The notes under the pieces are model-generated. The model saw only the letters and a list, made by a program, of their open reading frames with translations. It was not told where the DNA came from and did not search any database. Both the position numbers and the translations under genes were made by a program. Of a DNA stretch of 64,000 nt, positions 1 through 8,071 are shown in pieces. Position 1 is the first letter of the stretch; every line of letters begins with the position of its first letter. The DNA is from Demequina globuliformis (GTDB taxonomy: Bacteria > Actinomycetota > Actinomycetes > Actinomycetales > Demequinaceae): contig NZ_BBRG01000003.1 in the NCBI RefSeq assembly GCF_000975155.1, forward strand, positions 184,653-248,652. The letters are read 5' to 3'.

Positions 1-262
1 TTCCCTGGCCAACGGACGCCGTCGCCTGAGCAGTCGATAAATCGCGTGGTCGGGAGGGCAAGCCCAGCGGGCCGATGCCGGCGGCGATCGAGCCCGAGGT
101 CACCAAGATGACCTCGCGTCCCGCGTGGCGCTGCGCAGCGAGCACATCGACCAACGCGGTCAGCGCACCCTCATCGAGCTGACCACTGTCCCCCGTGAGG
201 GACGACGAGCCAATCTTGACGACGATGCGGTGCGCGGCGGCGATCCCCTCCCGTGCGGCCAT
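1..262 (-). CDS. proB: Glutamate 5-kinase, N-terminal part (runs off the window edge)
   Basis: ProB phosphorylates glutamate in the first step of proline synthesis in the cytoplasm. Only about 87 residues from the start codon are inside the window. They show the kinase N-terminus: a VVKIGSSSLT nucleotide-binding strand, then EVILVTSGSIAAGIGPLG, the conserved glycine-rich loop of the amino-acid kinase fold. The ATG at 262 lies just after the obg stop, so proB is the last visible gene of the rplU-rpmA-obg-proB run, an order usual in actinobacteria. The C-terminal half and any PUA domain lie outside the window. Confidence 0.9.
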   Translation of the reverse strand, partial: MAAREGIAAAHRIVVKIGSSSLTGDSGQLDEGALTALVDVLAAQRHAGREVILVTSGSIAAGIGPLGLPSRPRDLSTAQATASVGQG

Positions 263-264
263 GG

Positions 265-1791
265 TCAGTCGTCCTCCGTGGGATCCGTCCAGTGGCCAGC
301 GTCGCGTTCGGTCCAGAGCTCTTCACGCGCGGCGGACTTGGCGTCCATCCGCTCCTTGTGCTCGGCCCGCTTTTGGGCACGCGTGGCGCGGTTGCCGGTG
401 CGCTCGTGTTCCTCGATACGCAGGTCAGAACCACGCGAGCCGAGCAGTTCGGCGCCGGCTGCCATGGTGGGCTCCCAATCGAAGATCACGCCACCCTCGC
501 GTGGGCCGATCACCACTTCCGAGCCGGGCACGGCGCCTGCCTTGAACAGCGCGTCCTCCACTCCTGCGCGAGCCAGCCTGTCTGCCAAGTAGCCCACGGC
601 CTCATCATTGGCGAAGTTAGTCTGCTTGACCCAGCGCTCGACCTTCTGTCCACGCACTTCGTAGTAGTCGAGAGCACCGTCGCGAATGTGCGTGACGTTG
701 TAGCCGGAATCGTCGACTGCCTTGGGGCGGATCGTGATGGGCGCCTTTTCCAACTCGGGCGCCGCCGCACGGTGTTCGGCCACCATGGTGGCCAAGGCGA
801 AGGACAGTTCGCGCAAGCCTTCACGCGACACCGCACTCACCTCGAAGATGGGCATCCCGGTTGCTTCTAGGTCCTCACGAACCATGTCAGCCAACTCGCG
901 TCCGTCGGGGATATCGATCTTGTTCAAAATGATGATCTGCGGGCGCTCCGCCAAGGGGATGCCGCTGATGGCAGCGTCGCCTGTGTACGCCCGCAGTTCG
1001 TCAGAGATGACCTGGAGATCGCGCACGGGGTCGCGGTCCGACTCGAGCGTAGCGGTGTCCAACACGTGAGCAATCACCGAGCAACGCTCGATGTGACGCA
1101 AGAAGTCGTGGCCCAGTCCCTTGCCTTCCGAGGCGCCGGCAATGAGGCCGGGCACATCCGCAACCGTAAACCTGGCGCTACCCGCCTGGACGATTCCTAG
1201 GTTCGGCACCAACGTGGTGAAGGGATAGTCAGCGATCTTGGGGCGCGCCTTGGACATCGAGGCAATCAACGAGGACTTTCCGGCGCTGGGGTAGCCCACC
1301 AGCGCCACGTCCGCGATCGACTTCAGTTCAAGAACAACCGACTGCTCTTCCCCCGGCTCTCCCAGGAGGGCAAATCCGGGAGCCTTGCGCTTCTGGGACG
1401 CCAATGCGGCGTTGCCCAGTCCGCCGCGGCCACCGGCCGCGATGACGAACTCTGCGCCCTCACCCACGAGGTCGGCGAGGACGTCGCCGTCAGTGGACTT
1501 GACGATGGTGCCGCTGGGAACACCCAGGCGCAGGTCCGGCGCGTTGGCGCCGTGCCGGTGGTCGCCCGCTCCTTGGCCGCCGTTGTCCGCGGTGCGGTGC
1601 GGCGAGTGGTGGTAGTCCAGCAGCGTGGTGACTTGGGCGTCGACGACGAGGACAACCGATCCCCCGCGCCCGCCATTGCCGCCGTCCGGGCCGCCGAGCG
1701 GCTTGAACTTCTCGCGGTGGACAGATGCCACTCCGTGGCCGCCCTTACCGCCCGCGGCGTGGAGCACGACGCGATCCACAAACGAAGCCAT
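265..1791 (-). CDS. obg: Obg/CgtA GTPase
   Basis: Essential ribosome-associated GTPase involved in 50S maturation and stress control. The 508-residue product has the glycine-rich Obg fold at residues 1-160 (AGGKGGHG near the start, [12 protein letters not shown] around 33-44), the G1 P-loop GYPSAGKSS near 166, a DVPG G3 motif and an NKID G4 motif. The C-terminus resembles the OCT domain of actinobacterial Obg, followed by a charged tail. The ATG at 1791 was chosen because GGAG lies just upstream and the protein then begins with the conserved [14 protein letters not shown]; an ATG 39 nt upstream would add an unconserved leader. Confidence 0.95.
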   Translation of the reverse strand: MASFVDRVVLHAAGGKGGHGVASVHREKFKPLGGPDGGNGGRGGSVVLVVDAQVTTLLDYHHSPHRTADNGGQGAGDHRHGANAPDLRLGVPSGTIVKSTDGDVLADLVGEGAEFVIAAGGRGGLGNAALASQKRKAPGFALLGEPGEEQSVVLELKSIADVALVGYPSAGKSSLIASMSKARPKIADYPFTTLVPNLGIVQAGSARFTVADVPGLIAGASEGKGLGHDFLRHIERCSVIAHVLDTATLESDRDPVRDLQVISDELRAYTGDAAISGIPLAERPQIIILNKIDIPDGRELADMVREDLEATGMPIFEVSAVSREGLRELSFALATMVAEHRAAAPELEKAPITIRPKAVDDSGYNVTHIRDGALDYYEVRGQKVERWVKQTNFANDEAVGYLADRLARAGVEDALFKAGAVPGSEVVIGPREGGVIFDWEPTMAAGAELLGSRGSDLRIEEHERTGNRATRAQKRAEHKERMDAKSAAREELWTERDAGHWTDPTEDD

Positions 1792-1844
1792 GTTCGTGCT
1801 CCTTTCTTGGCGCCGGTCAACGCCGGACACCGCTACAGATATGC

Positions 1845-1879
1845 GTCAGGGGCGCCACCTCACCGGCGACGCCCCTGAC
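1845..1879 (-). other. Intercistronic hairpin between rpmA and obg
   Basis: A perfect 10-bp inverted repeat, GTCAGGGGCG / CGCCCCTGAC (1845-1854 and 1870-1879), lies in the 107-nt gap between rpmA and obg. No U-tract follows it on the minus strand, so it is more likely an mRNA-stabilising or processing element, or a weak attenuator, than an intrinsic terminator. It could lower obg expression relative to the two ribosomal genes (inference). Confidence 0.5.
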
Positions 1880-1898
1880 AAAGAATGAAGTGTGGAAC

Positions 1899-2150
1899 TT
1901 AGCCTGCCACCACGTCGACGACCTTGCGGCCACGACGGTTGCCGAACTGCACCGTGCCAGCCTCGAGGGCGAACAGGGTGTCGTCCTTGCCACGGCCAAC
2001 GTTGTGGCCGGGGTGGTGGTGGGTGCCACGCTGACGAATGATGATCTCACCGGCGGAGACGACCTCGCCACCGAAGCGCTTCACGCCCAGGTACTGGGGG
2101 TTCGAGTCGCGGCCGTTGCGCGAGGAGCTCGCGCCCTTCTTGTGTGCCAT
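1899..2150 (-). CDS. rpmA: 50S ribosomal protein L27
   Basis: L27 is a 50S protein whose N-terminal tail reaches toward the peptidyl-transferase centre. The 83-residue product starts [21 protein letters not shown], the typical L27 N-terminus, with no Firmicutes-type cleavable extension. It also has [17 protein letters not shown] and [17 protein letters not shown]. It lies 14 nt after rplU and is co-transcribed with it. Length and sequence are normal for the family. Confidence 0.97.
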   Translation of the reverse strand: MAHKKGASSSRNGRDSNPQYLGVKRFGGEVVSAGEIIIRQRGTHHHPGHNVGRGKDDTLFALEAGTVQFGNRRGRKVVDVVAG

Positions 2151-2164
2151 GAGTTTCTCCTCGC

Positions 2165-2473
2165 TTACTTGATACCGGTGACCTTCAGGCGCGTGAGCTC
2201 CTGACGGTGACCAATACGCTTGCGGTAGCCGGTCTTGTTCTTGTACTTAAGGATGTCGATCTTGGGGCCGCGCTCATCGCGCACCACCTCAGCCGTCACC
2301 TTGATCTTGGACAGTGCCTTGGCATCGGAGGTGACCTTGTCACCGTCGACGAACAGCACCGGTGCGAGCTCAACAGTCGAGCCCTGCTCCGCCTTGAGAC
2401 GGTCAACGACGATGACGTCGCCTTCGGAGACCTTCTCCTGGCGGCCGCCCGCCTTCACAATCGCGTACACCAT
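2165..2473 (-). CDS. rplU: 50S ribosomal protein L21
   Basis: L21 is an early-assembling 50S protein that binds 23S rRNA. The 102-residue product starts [19 protein letters not shown] and ends with the conserved [19 protein letters not shown] segment. A GAAGGA ribosome-binding site precedes the ATG. It is the first gene behind the strong promoter at 2560-2588 and is followed by rpmA, obg and proB. Confidence 0.97.
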   Translation of the reverse strand: MVYAIVKAGGRQEKVSEGDVIVVDRLKAEQGSTVELAPVLFVDGDKVTSDAKALSKIKVTAEVVRDERGPKIDILKYKNKTGYRKRIGHRQELTRLKVTGIK

Positions 2474-2503
2474 GAAATCGAATCCTTCAAAGCTTGTGGT
2501 TTT

Positions 2504-2533
2504 CCTGCCGCTGCCGTGCGGGGCGCAGGCAGG
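2504..2533 (-). promoter_or_regulatory. Hairpin in the rplU 5' leader
   Basis: CCTGCC (2504-2509) and GGCAGG (2528-2533) can pair in the roughly 80-nt leader between the predicted transcription start (about 2553) and the rplU ATG. Autoregulatory leaders upstream of L21 genes are known in several bacterial groups. Whether this one binds L21 is inference. Confidence 0.35.
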
Positions 2534-2559
2534 CCTTGGCGCTCGCGCACCGACGTATA

Positions 2560-2588
2560 AATATACGCCGCGAGACCGGCCAGGTCAA
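2560..2588 (-). promoter_or_regulatory. Sigma-70-like promoter of rplU-rpmA-obg-proB
   Basis: On the minus strand TTGACC (-35, 2588-2583) is followed after exactly 17 nt by TATATT (-10, 2565-2560). This is close to the consensus for the principal sigma factor and stands out in GC-rich DNA. It lies between the rne stop and rplU, so the ribosomal genes need not depend on read-through from rne. Confidence 0.75.
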
Positions 2589-2610
2589 ACTGACACGGCC
2601 ATCATGTGCG

Positions 2611-5139
2611 CTACTTCTGAGTGTCATCTCCCTCGGACTCGGCTGCCACCGGCGGCGCGGTGCCCGCGTCGGTCTCGGCGGCCGCGCTCGGGGCATCATT
2701 CGCACCCTCAGCGGGCGCGCTGTCAGCGGATGGGGTGGTCGTGTCCGGGGCCGATGCCGCCACGGGCTCAGCCGCGTCGGTCACCTCGGAGCCGGGCTCG
2801 ACTGCGACGTCGGACGTCGCGTCAGTTGCGGGAGCGTCCTCGTGATCGTGATGAGCCTTCTCAGCGGCCGCAGCGATCGAGGCGAGAGTCGCTTTCACGG
2901 CGGCCCGGGCTTCTTCCCGGTCGTCGAGGGCGTGCGTCTCGGAGTGAGAGGCAGGCTCCTCTTCCTTCACGGCAGGCTTCTTCTTCTCCTGCGGCTGCTG
3001 CTGGGAGTTTTGCTGGGGATTGCCGCCATTCTTGTTTCGACCGCCACGGCGACGCTCGGGCTGCTTCTCGCTGGCCTCTGGGACGGGCTCGCCGTGCACG
3101 AGGAAGCCGCGACCCTTGCAGTGATCGCACGTTTCCGAGAACGCCTCGACCAGGCCCTGGCCCACGCGCTTGCGCGTCATCTGAACCAGGCCAAGGCTCG
3201 TGACCTCAGCCACCTGGTGCTTGGTGCGGTCGCGCCCCAAGCACTCGATCAAGCGCCTCAGGACGCGGTCACGGTTGGCTTCAAGCAGCATGTCCACGAA
3301 GTCGATGACGATGATCCCACCGATGTCGCGCAAGCGCAGTTGGCGGACAATCTCCTCAGCTGCCTCGAGGTTGTTGAGCGTCATCGTCTCTTCGAGGGTG
3401 CCGCCCTTGCCGACGAACTTGCCGGTGTTGACGTCGATGACGGTCATGGCCTCGGTGCGGTCGATCACGAGCGAGCCACCGGACGGCAACCACACCTTGC
3501 GGTCCATGCCCTTGGCCAACTGCTCGTCTACACGGGAGTCCACGAACACGTCGCCCTCGCCGTGGTAGCGGTGCAGGCGCTCCATGAGATCCGGTGCGAC
3601 CTGACCCACGTACGCACTCAGCGAGTTCCACGTGTCCTCGCCCTGGATCGTGAGCGAGTCGAAGTCCTCGTTGAAGATGTCACGCACCACACGGATAGCC
3701 ATGTCGGGCTCACCGCGCAGCAACTTGGGGCCCTTGCCGTTGGCGGCCTCCGCTTGAATGCTCTCCCACTGGCGCTTCAGGCGCTCAACGTCAGCGCGCA
3801 ACTCGTCCTCAGACGCACCTTCCGCGGCTGTACGGACAATCACGCCGGCATCGGCCGGAATGACCTCCCGCAGGAGCTTCTTGAGGCGCGCCCGCTCGGT
3901 GTCGGGCAACTTGCGGCTAATGCCCGTCACGCCGCCGGCGGGGACGTACACAAGGAAGCGGCCGGCCAGAGAGATCTGGCTCGTGACACGCGCACCCTTG
4001 TGCCCGATCGGGTCCTTGGTGACCTGCACCATCACGGTGTCACCGGGCTTCAGCGCCAGTTCGATGCGGCGCGGCTTGCCTTCAAGGCCCGCAGCGTCCC
4101 AGTTCACCTCGCCGGCGTACAGCACGGCGTTGCGGCCCCGGCCTACGTCGATGAACGCGGCCTCCATGCCGGGCAGCACGTTCTGCACTCGGCCCAGGTA
4201 CACGTTGCCCGCCATCGACTGCTGCGCCTGGTGAGAGACATAGTGCTCCACAAGGACGTCGTCTTCCAGTACCGCAATCTGCACGCGGTGGTCCTTTTCA
4301 CGCACCACCATGGACCGCTTGACAGACTCGCGGCGCGCGAGGAACTCGGCCTCGGAAATCACTGGGCGGCGGCGCTGGCCGTCACGCGATTCGCGGCGGC
4401 GCTGACGCTTGGCCTGCAGACGTGTCGAGCCCTGCAGCTGCTCCTCATTGGCGGAGGCGCTGGAGTTCGACCCTGACGACCGCGATCCACGGCGGCGTCG
4501 ACGCCGACGCGATGAGCCGCCCGACTCGCCATCACCGTCTGAAGTGTCGTCGTTATCTTGCGCCTGCGGGGAGTCCTCGGCACCCTGAGCGTCATCCGCG
4601 GGAGCCTCGCTGGCGTTACCCGGCTCGCTGGTGGACCCGTCTTGCTGGTCCTGTCCGTCCTGGTTGCCTTCGCCGCCGTTCTTGCTCCGGCCGCGACCGC
4701 GTCCGCCGCGGCGGCGGCGGCGCTTGGCGCCACCCTCGCCGCCATCAGCGGAGTCGTCATTGCCCTGCCCAGCGCCATCGGCGGCGCTGTCGGTGCCGCT
4801 ATCGCGGGCGCCGTCGGCGGCTTCCGCAGTGCTGGCGCCGGACTTCTTGGAGTCGCCCTTGGCGCTGTCCCCGGCATCGGCCTTTGACTTGGTGCCCTTG
4901 CCGGCCTCCGACTTTGCGCCCTTGGCGCCGGAGCCCTTTGAGCCCGACTTCTTCGCGGCGGGCTTCTTTTCTGCAGCGCCGTCCTTGGGAGAGTCGGACG
5001 CATCCGCGGGTGCGGTGTCCTTCTTGGCCGACGACGGCGGGCCAGCTGGGGCCGATGCCCGGCGGGGCTGAGCGGGCTCAGGCGCCTGGAAAATAACGGC
5101 AGTCGTGGGTGATTCGGGTGTGCTTCGTTCCTCGCTCAC
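2611..5139 (-). CDS. rne: Ribonuclease E/G family endoribonuclease
   Basis: Endoribonuclease for rRNA processing and mRNA decay. The 842-residue protein has a long low-complexity N-terminus rich in Ala, Lys, Asp and Arg, then an S1 RNA-binding domain (VYLGRVQNVLPGMEAAFIDVG), the 5'-sensor region, and the catalytic DNase I-like domain with DVNTGKFVGKGG and GGIIVIDFVDM (the two Mg-binding Asp). The Zn-link CDHCKGRGF follows, then a disordered acidic tail. This central catalytic core with flanking disordered arms is the actinobacterial layout. The GTG at 5139 (VSEERSTPES) is preferred, with GAGG seven nt upstream; the frame is open further upstream but that part is Arg-rich and looks non-coding. 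Confidence 0.93.
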   Translation of the reverse strand: MSEERSTPESPTTAVIFQAPEPAQPRRASAPAGPPSSAKKDTAPADASDSPKDGAAEKKPAAKKSGSKGSGAKGAKSEAGKGTKSKADAGDSAKGDSKKSGASTAEAADGARDSGTDSAADGAGQGNDDSADGGEGGAKRRRRRGGRGRGRSKNGGEGNQDGQDQQDGSTSEPGNASEAPADDAQGAEDSPQAQDNDDTSDGDGESGGSSRRRRRRRGSRSSGSNSSASANEEQLQGSTRLQAKRQRRRESRDGQRRRPVISEAEFLARRESVKRSMVVREKDHRVQIAVLEDDVLVEHYVSHQAQQSMAGNVYLGRVQNVLPGMEAAFIDVGRGRNAVLYAGEVNWDAAGLEGKPRRIELALKPGDTVMVQVTKDPIGHKGARVTSQISLAGRFLVYVPAGGVTGISRKLPDTERARLKKLLREVIPADAGVIVRTAAEGASEDELRADVERLKRQWESIQAEAANGKGPKLLRGEPDMAIRVVRDIFNEDFDSLTIQGEDTWNSLSAYVGQVAPDLMERLHRYHGEGDVFVDSRVDEQLAKGMDRKVWLPSGGSLVIDRTEAMTVIDVNTGKFVGKGGTLEETMTLNNLEAAEEIVRQLRLRDIGGIIVIDFVDMLLEANRDRVLRRLIECLGRDRTKHQVAEVTSLGLVQMTRKRVGQGLVEAFSETCDHCKGRGFLVHGEPVPEASEKQPERRRGGRNKNGGNPQQNSQQQPQEKKKPAVKEEEPASHSETHALDDREEARAAVKATLASIAAAAEKAHHDHEDAPATDATSDVAVEPGSEVTDAAEPVAASAPDTTTPSADSAPAEGANDAPSAAAETDAGTAPPVAAESEGDDTQK

Positions 5140-5557
5140 GCGGGTACCTCGAATCGGCACGGACCACACTCCGCGCCGACCTAGTCGTCGGTCATGGCTC
5201 GTACGTCTGTACGGCCACCTGAAGTCTGCAGGTCGCGGCGGACAGCGGCGCCTGGCTGATGAGCGCCTATCCCCGATGTCTCCGCCTGCCGGCTGTAGCC
5301 CGGCGGGACCAGGACGGGACTGGCTGCTTCGCAGTCGCTGCGTCTGTCGCGCGGTTGGCACCCGGTGTGGCTAGGTGCGACCTGCGGACCATTGTGACAC
5401 ACCAAGCGCCATACCCACCTATATGCCCTGGATCCAGCGTGTCTGGCGCATCGTAATCGAACCGTAATGGGCGCCGGGACCTTGGTCCCGCCACCAGCAC
5501 TAGCCGCTCCCGGGTACGTTGGATGCCATCGATGTGTAATTGAAGGGAAGTCCCCCC
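5140..5557. other. Divergent intergenic region, rne / cydA (418 bp)
   Basis: No gene or tRNA is visible here. The right part carries the cydA promoter region with the GGGACC/GGTCCC palindrome (5475-5490). The left part would be the rne leader and promoter. It contains a short GCCGG/CCGGC hairpin near 5288-5304, but I could not identify convincing -10/-35 boxes for rne. Long 5' leaders are common for actinobacterial rne genes. Confidence 0.6.
5475..5490. promoter_or_regulatory. DosR/DevR-box-like palindrome upstream of cydA
   Basis: CGGGACCTTGGTCCCG is a perfect 16-bp palindrome. Its core GGGACC-TT-GGTCCC has the same spacing as the mycobacterial DosR box core GGGACT-WW-AGTCCC and differs at one symmetric position. 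A TANNNT hexamer, TACGTT (5515-5520), could be the -10; the palindrome centre would then lie about 44 bp before transcription start, a normal activator position. A DosR-type regulator and DosS-type kinase are encoded at the end of the same locus. Binding is inferred, not shown. Confidence 0.55.
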
Positions 5558-7030
5558 GTGGATGTGCTCGACCTCGCACGGTGGCAGTTCGGCATTACTA
5601 CCGTCTACCACTTCATCCTGGTTCCTCTGACGATCGGCCTGTCGACGCTGGTGGCGATCATGCAGACCACCTGGGTGCGCACCGGCAAGCAGAAGTACTA
5701 CCGAATGACGAAGTTCTTCGGAAAGTTGCTGCTCATCAACTTCGCGCTCGGCATCGCGACCGGCATTGTGCAGGAGTTCCAGTTCGGCATGAACTGGTCG
5801 GAGTACTCCCGCTTTGTGGGTGACGTCTTTGGCGCGCCGCTCGCGATGGAAGCGCTGCTGGCCTTCTTCCTGGAGTCGACGTTCTTGGGGCTGTGGATCT
5901 TTGGTTGGGACAGGCTGCCCAAGAAGGTGCACCTGGCCACCATCTGGGCGTTCGCCATCGGTTCCCTCCTGTCGGCGTACTTCATCCTCGCCGCTAACTC
6001 GTGGATGCAGCACCCTGTGGGCGCGGAGTACAACGCGGAAACTGGGCGCGCCGAGATGACCGACATATGGGCGGTACTCACGAACAACACGACCCTTGTG
6101 GCGTTCCCGCACGTCATCTCCACTGCCTTCCTGGTGGCGGGCACGTTCGTCGCAGGTATCTCCGTCTACTGGATGGTGCGCAAGTCTCGCGAAGACAAGA
6201 AGTCGGCGGACATCGACATCTATCGCACGTCCGCGCGCTTTGGAGCCGTGGTGATGCTCCTGGCGGGAATCGGCGTCATCATCACGGGCGACATCCAGGC
6301 GAAGCTGATGTTCGAACAGCAGCCCATCAAGATGGCCGCGGCTGAGGGCCTCATGGATACGCCAGACGGGCCCGCCCCGTTCTCGCTGTTGACCATCGGC
6401 AACCTCGCAGGAAATGACCCTGAGTCCGTGCAGCACGTGCTCGAGATCCCTGGCCTTACCTCGTATCTGGCCACCGGCAGCTGGGACGGCGAGGTGCTCG
6501 GCATCAACGACCTGCAGGAGATCTATGCCGAGCGCTACGGCGCCACCACTCCTGACGGTGAAGTGATCGAGTACCGCCCCAACCTGCTCGTGACCTACTG
6601 GTCGTTCCGCCTCATGATTGGCTTGGCCGCGTTCTCCGCCGCCTTGTCGGTGCTGATCTTCTGGTTCACGCGGAAAAAGCAGGTCATCGAGCAACCGTGG
6701 ATGTCGAAGCTTGCCCTCATCTCGATCCCCATGCCATTCGCTGCCGCCAGCTTTGGCTGGATCTTCACCGAGATGGGCCGTCAGCCGTTCGTCGTCGCTC
6801 CCAACCCCACGGGATCCGACGAGATCATGCTGATGACCATGTTTGGGGTCTCGGAAGCGACCTCGGTCTTCGAAGTAGCACTGTCACTGACCGTGTTCAC
6901 GGTCTTGTACGCAATCCTCGGGGTCTTCTGGGCCAAGCTCATGCATCGCTACACCGTGGAGGGGCTGCCGGACGTCGAGCCCGAACAGGTCTCCGCTGAC
7001 CCCGACCGACCCATGTCCTTCGCGTACTAG
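5558..7030 (+). CDS. cydA: Cytochrome bd quinol oxidase subunit I
   Basis: Membrane subunit that carries haems b558, b595 and d, oxidises quinol and reduces O2 with high affinity. The 490-residue protein begins VDVLDLARWQFGITTVYHF, with the conserved haem-ligand His at 18. It has the Q-loop motif GDIQAKLMFEQQPIKMAAAE, whose Lys and Glu match the quinol-site residues, and the GRQPFVV segment near the C-terminus. The GTG at 5558 gives the canonical N-terminus and has AAGGGAAG upstream; a TTG 18 nt earlier is not supported. First gene of cydABDC, with cydB 9 nt downstream. Probably controlled by the palindrome at 5475-5490. Confidence 0.96.
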   Translation: MDVLDLARWQFGITTVYHFILVPLTIGLSTLVAIMQTTWVRTGKQKYYRMTKFFGKLLLINFALGIATGIVQEFQFGMNWSEYSRFVGDVFGAPLAMEALLAFFLESTFLGLWIFGWDRLPKKVHLATIWAFAIGSLLSAYFILAANSWMQHPVGAEYNAETGRAEMTDIWAVLTNNTTLVAFPHVISTAFLVAGTFVAGISVYWMVRKSREDKKSADIDIYRTSARFGAVVMLLAGIGVIITGDIQAKLMFEQQPIKMAAAEGLMDTPDGPAPFSLLTIGNLAGNDPESVQHVLEIPGLTSYLATGSWDGEVLGINDLQEIYAERYGATTPDGEVIEYRPNLLVTYWSFRLMIGLAAFSAALSVLIFWFTRKKQVIEQPWMSKLALISIPMPFAAASFGWIFTEMGRQPFVVAPNPTGSDEIMLMTMFGVSEATSVFEVALSLTVFTVLYAILGVFWAKLMHRYTVEGLPDVEPEQVSADPDRPMSFAY

Positions 7031-7039
7031 GAGTCCCCC

Positions 7040-8068
7040 ATGGATCTCGCACTCGTCTGGTTCATCCTTATCGCGGTCCTGTGGACCGGTTACCTGGTTC
7101 TCGAGGGCTTCGACTTTGGCGTCGGCATGCTCATGGAGAAGGTCGGCAAGGGCGACAAGGGTCGCCGCGTGGCCCTCAACACGATTGGGCCCGTCTGGGA
7201 CGGCAACGAGGTGTGGCTGCTCACCGCAGGTGGCGCCATGTTCGCGGCCTTCCCGCACTGGTACGCCACGCTGTTCTCCGGCTTCTATATCCCGCTGCTG
7301 CTGATCCTCATCGCACTCATTGTGCGCGCGGTGGCCATCGAGTACCGCGGCAAGATCAACGACGACGCCTGGCGGCGCCGTTGGGACTGGGCCATCATGG
7401 GGTCCGCCTGGATCCCCTCCATCTTGTGGGGCGTGGCATTCGCCAACATCGTGCGCGGCGTGCCGATCGACGAGACCATGACCTACACAGGCGGGTTCTT
7501 CAACCTGCTGAACCCGTACGCGCTGCTGGGCGGCGCGACCACGCTGGTCCTGTTCCTCAGCCACGGCGCGATCTTCTTGGCGCTCAAGACCTCGGGAGAG
7601 GTTCACGACCGCGCTGCAAGCGTTGCTAAGACCTTGGCACCCATCGCAGTAGTCGTCGCAGGCACGTTTGCGATCTGGACGCAGGTGGCCTACTCCGTGA
7701 CGTGGACCTGGGCGGCGGTGGCCGTTGCGGCGCTGGCACTTCTGGGCGCGTGGTTCTTCGGGAACCAGGGCTCGTACGGCAAGGCGTTCGCCGCGAACGC
7801 TGTCGCGATCGCCGCCGCCGTGGTGCTCATTTTCGGGTCGCTCTACCCCGACGTGATGCCGTCGTCCACTGACCCGGCGTACTCCCTCACCGTCGACAAC
7901 GCCTCCTCTACGGACTACACGCTGACCGTCATGACCTGGGTCGCCGTCATCCTGGTACCCATCGTCTTGGCGTACCAGAGCTGGAGTTACTGGGTGTTCC
8001 GCCGTCGCCTGTCGATGGACCACATCCCCGAGCACAATTCGCTGACCTTCCTTCCAAAGAAGAAGTAG
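7040..8068 (+). CDS. cydB: Cytochrome bd quinol oxidase subunit II
   Basis: Second integral membrane subunit of the bd oxidase. The 342-residue protein starts MDLALVWFILIAVLWTGYLVLEGFDFGVGML, the CydB signature helix, followed by VWDGNEVWLLTAGGAMFAAFP. About eight or nine hydrophobic segments are visible. It follows cydA by 9 nt and precedes cydD by 3 nt, so translation is probably coupled along the operon. Length is normal for the actinobacterial family. Confidence 0.96.
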   Translation: MDLALVWFILIAVLWTGYLVLEGFDFGVGMLMEKVGKGDKGRRVALNTIGPVWDGNEVWLLTAGGAMFAAFPHWYATLFSGFYIPLLLILIALIVRAVAIEYRGKINDDAWRRRWDWAIMGSAWIPSILWGVAFANIVRGVPIDETMTYTGGFFNLLNPYALLGGATTLVLFLSHGAIFLALKTSGEVHDRAASVAKTLAPIAVVVAGTFAIWTQVAYSVTWTWAAVAVAALALLGAWFFGNQGSYGKAFAANAVAIAAAVVLIFGSLYPDVMPSSTDPAYSLTVDNASSTDYTLTVMTWVAVILVPIVLAYQSWSYWVFRRRLSMDHIPEHNSLTFLPKKK

Positions 8069-8071
8069 CGA

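Noticed and set aside
2494..4476. A 660-codon open frame on the plus strand opposite rne.
   Set aside because: It is the antisense shadow of a GC-rich gene; its product is Ala/Val/Leu/Arg low complexity with no domain, while the minus strand encodes an unmistakable RNase E/G.
5475..5490. The GGGACC/GGTCCC palindrome as a terminator hairpin.
   Set aside because: There is no gene to terminate here (divergent promoters), the loop would be only two to four nt and no U-tract follows. The DosR-type box reading fits better.
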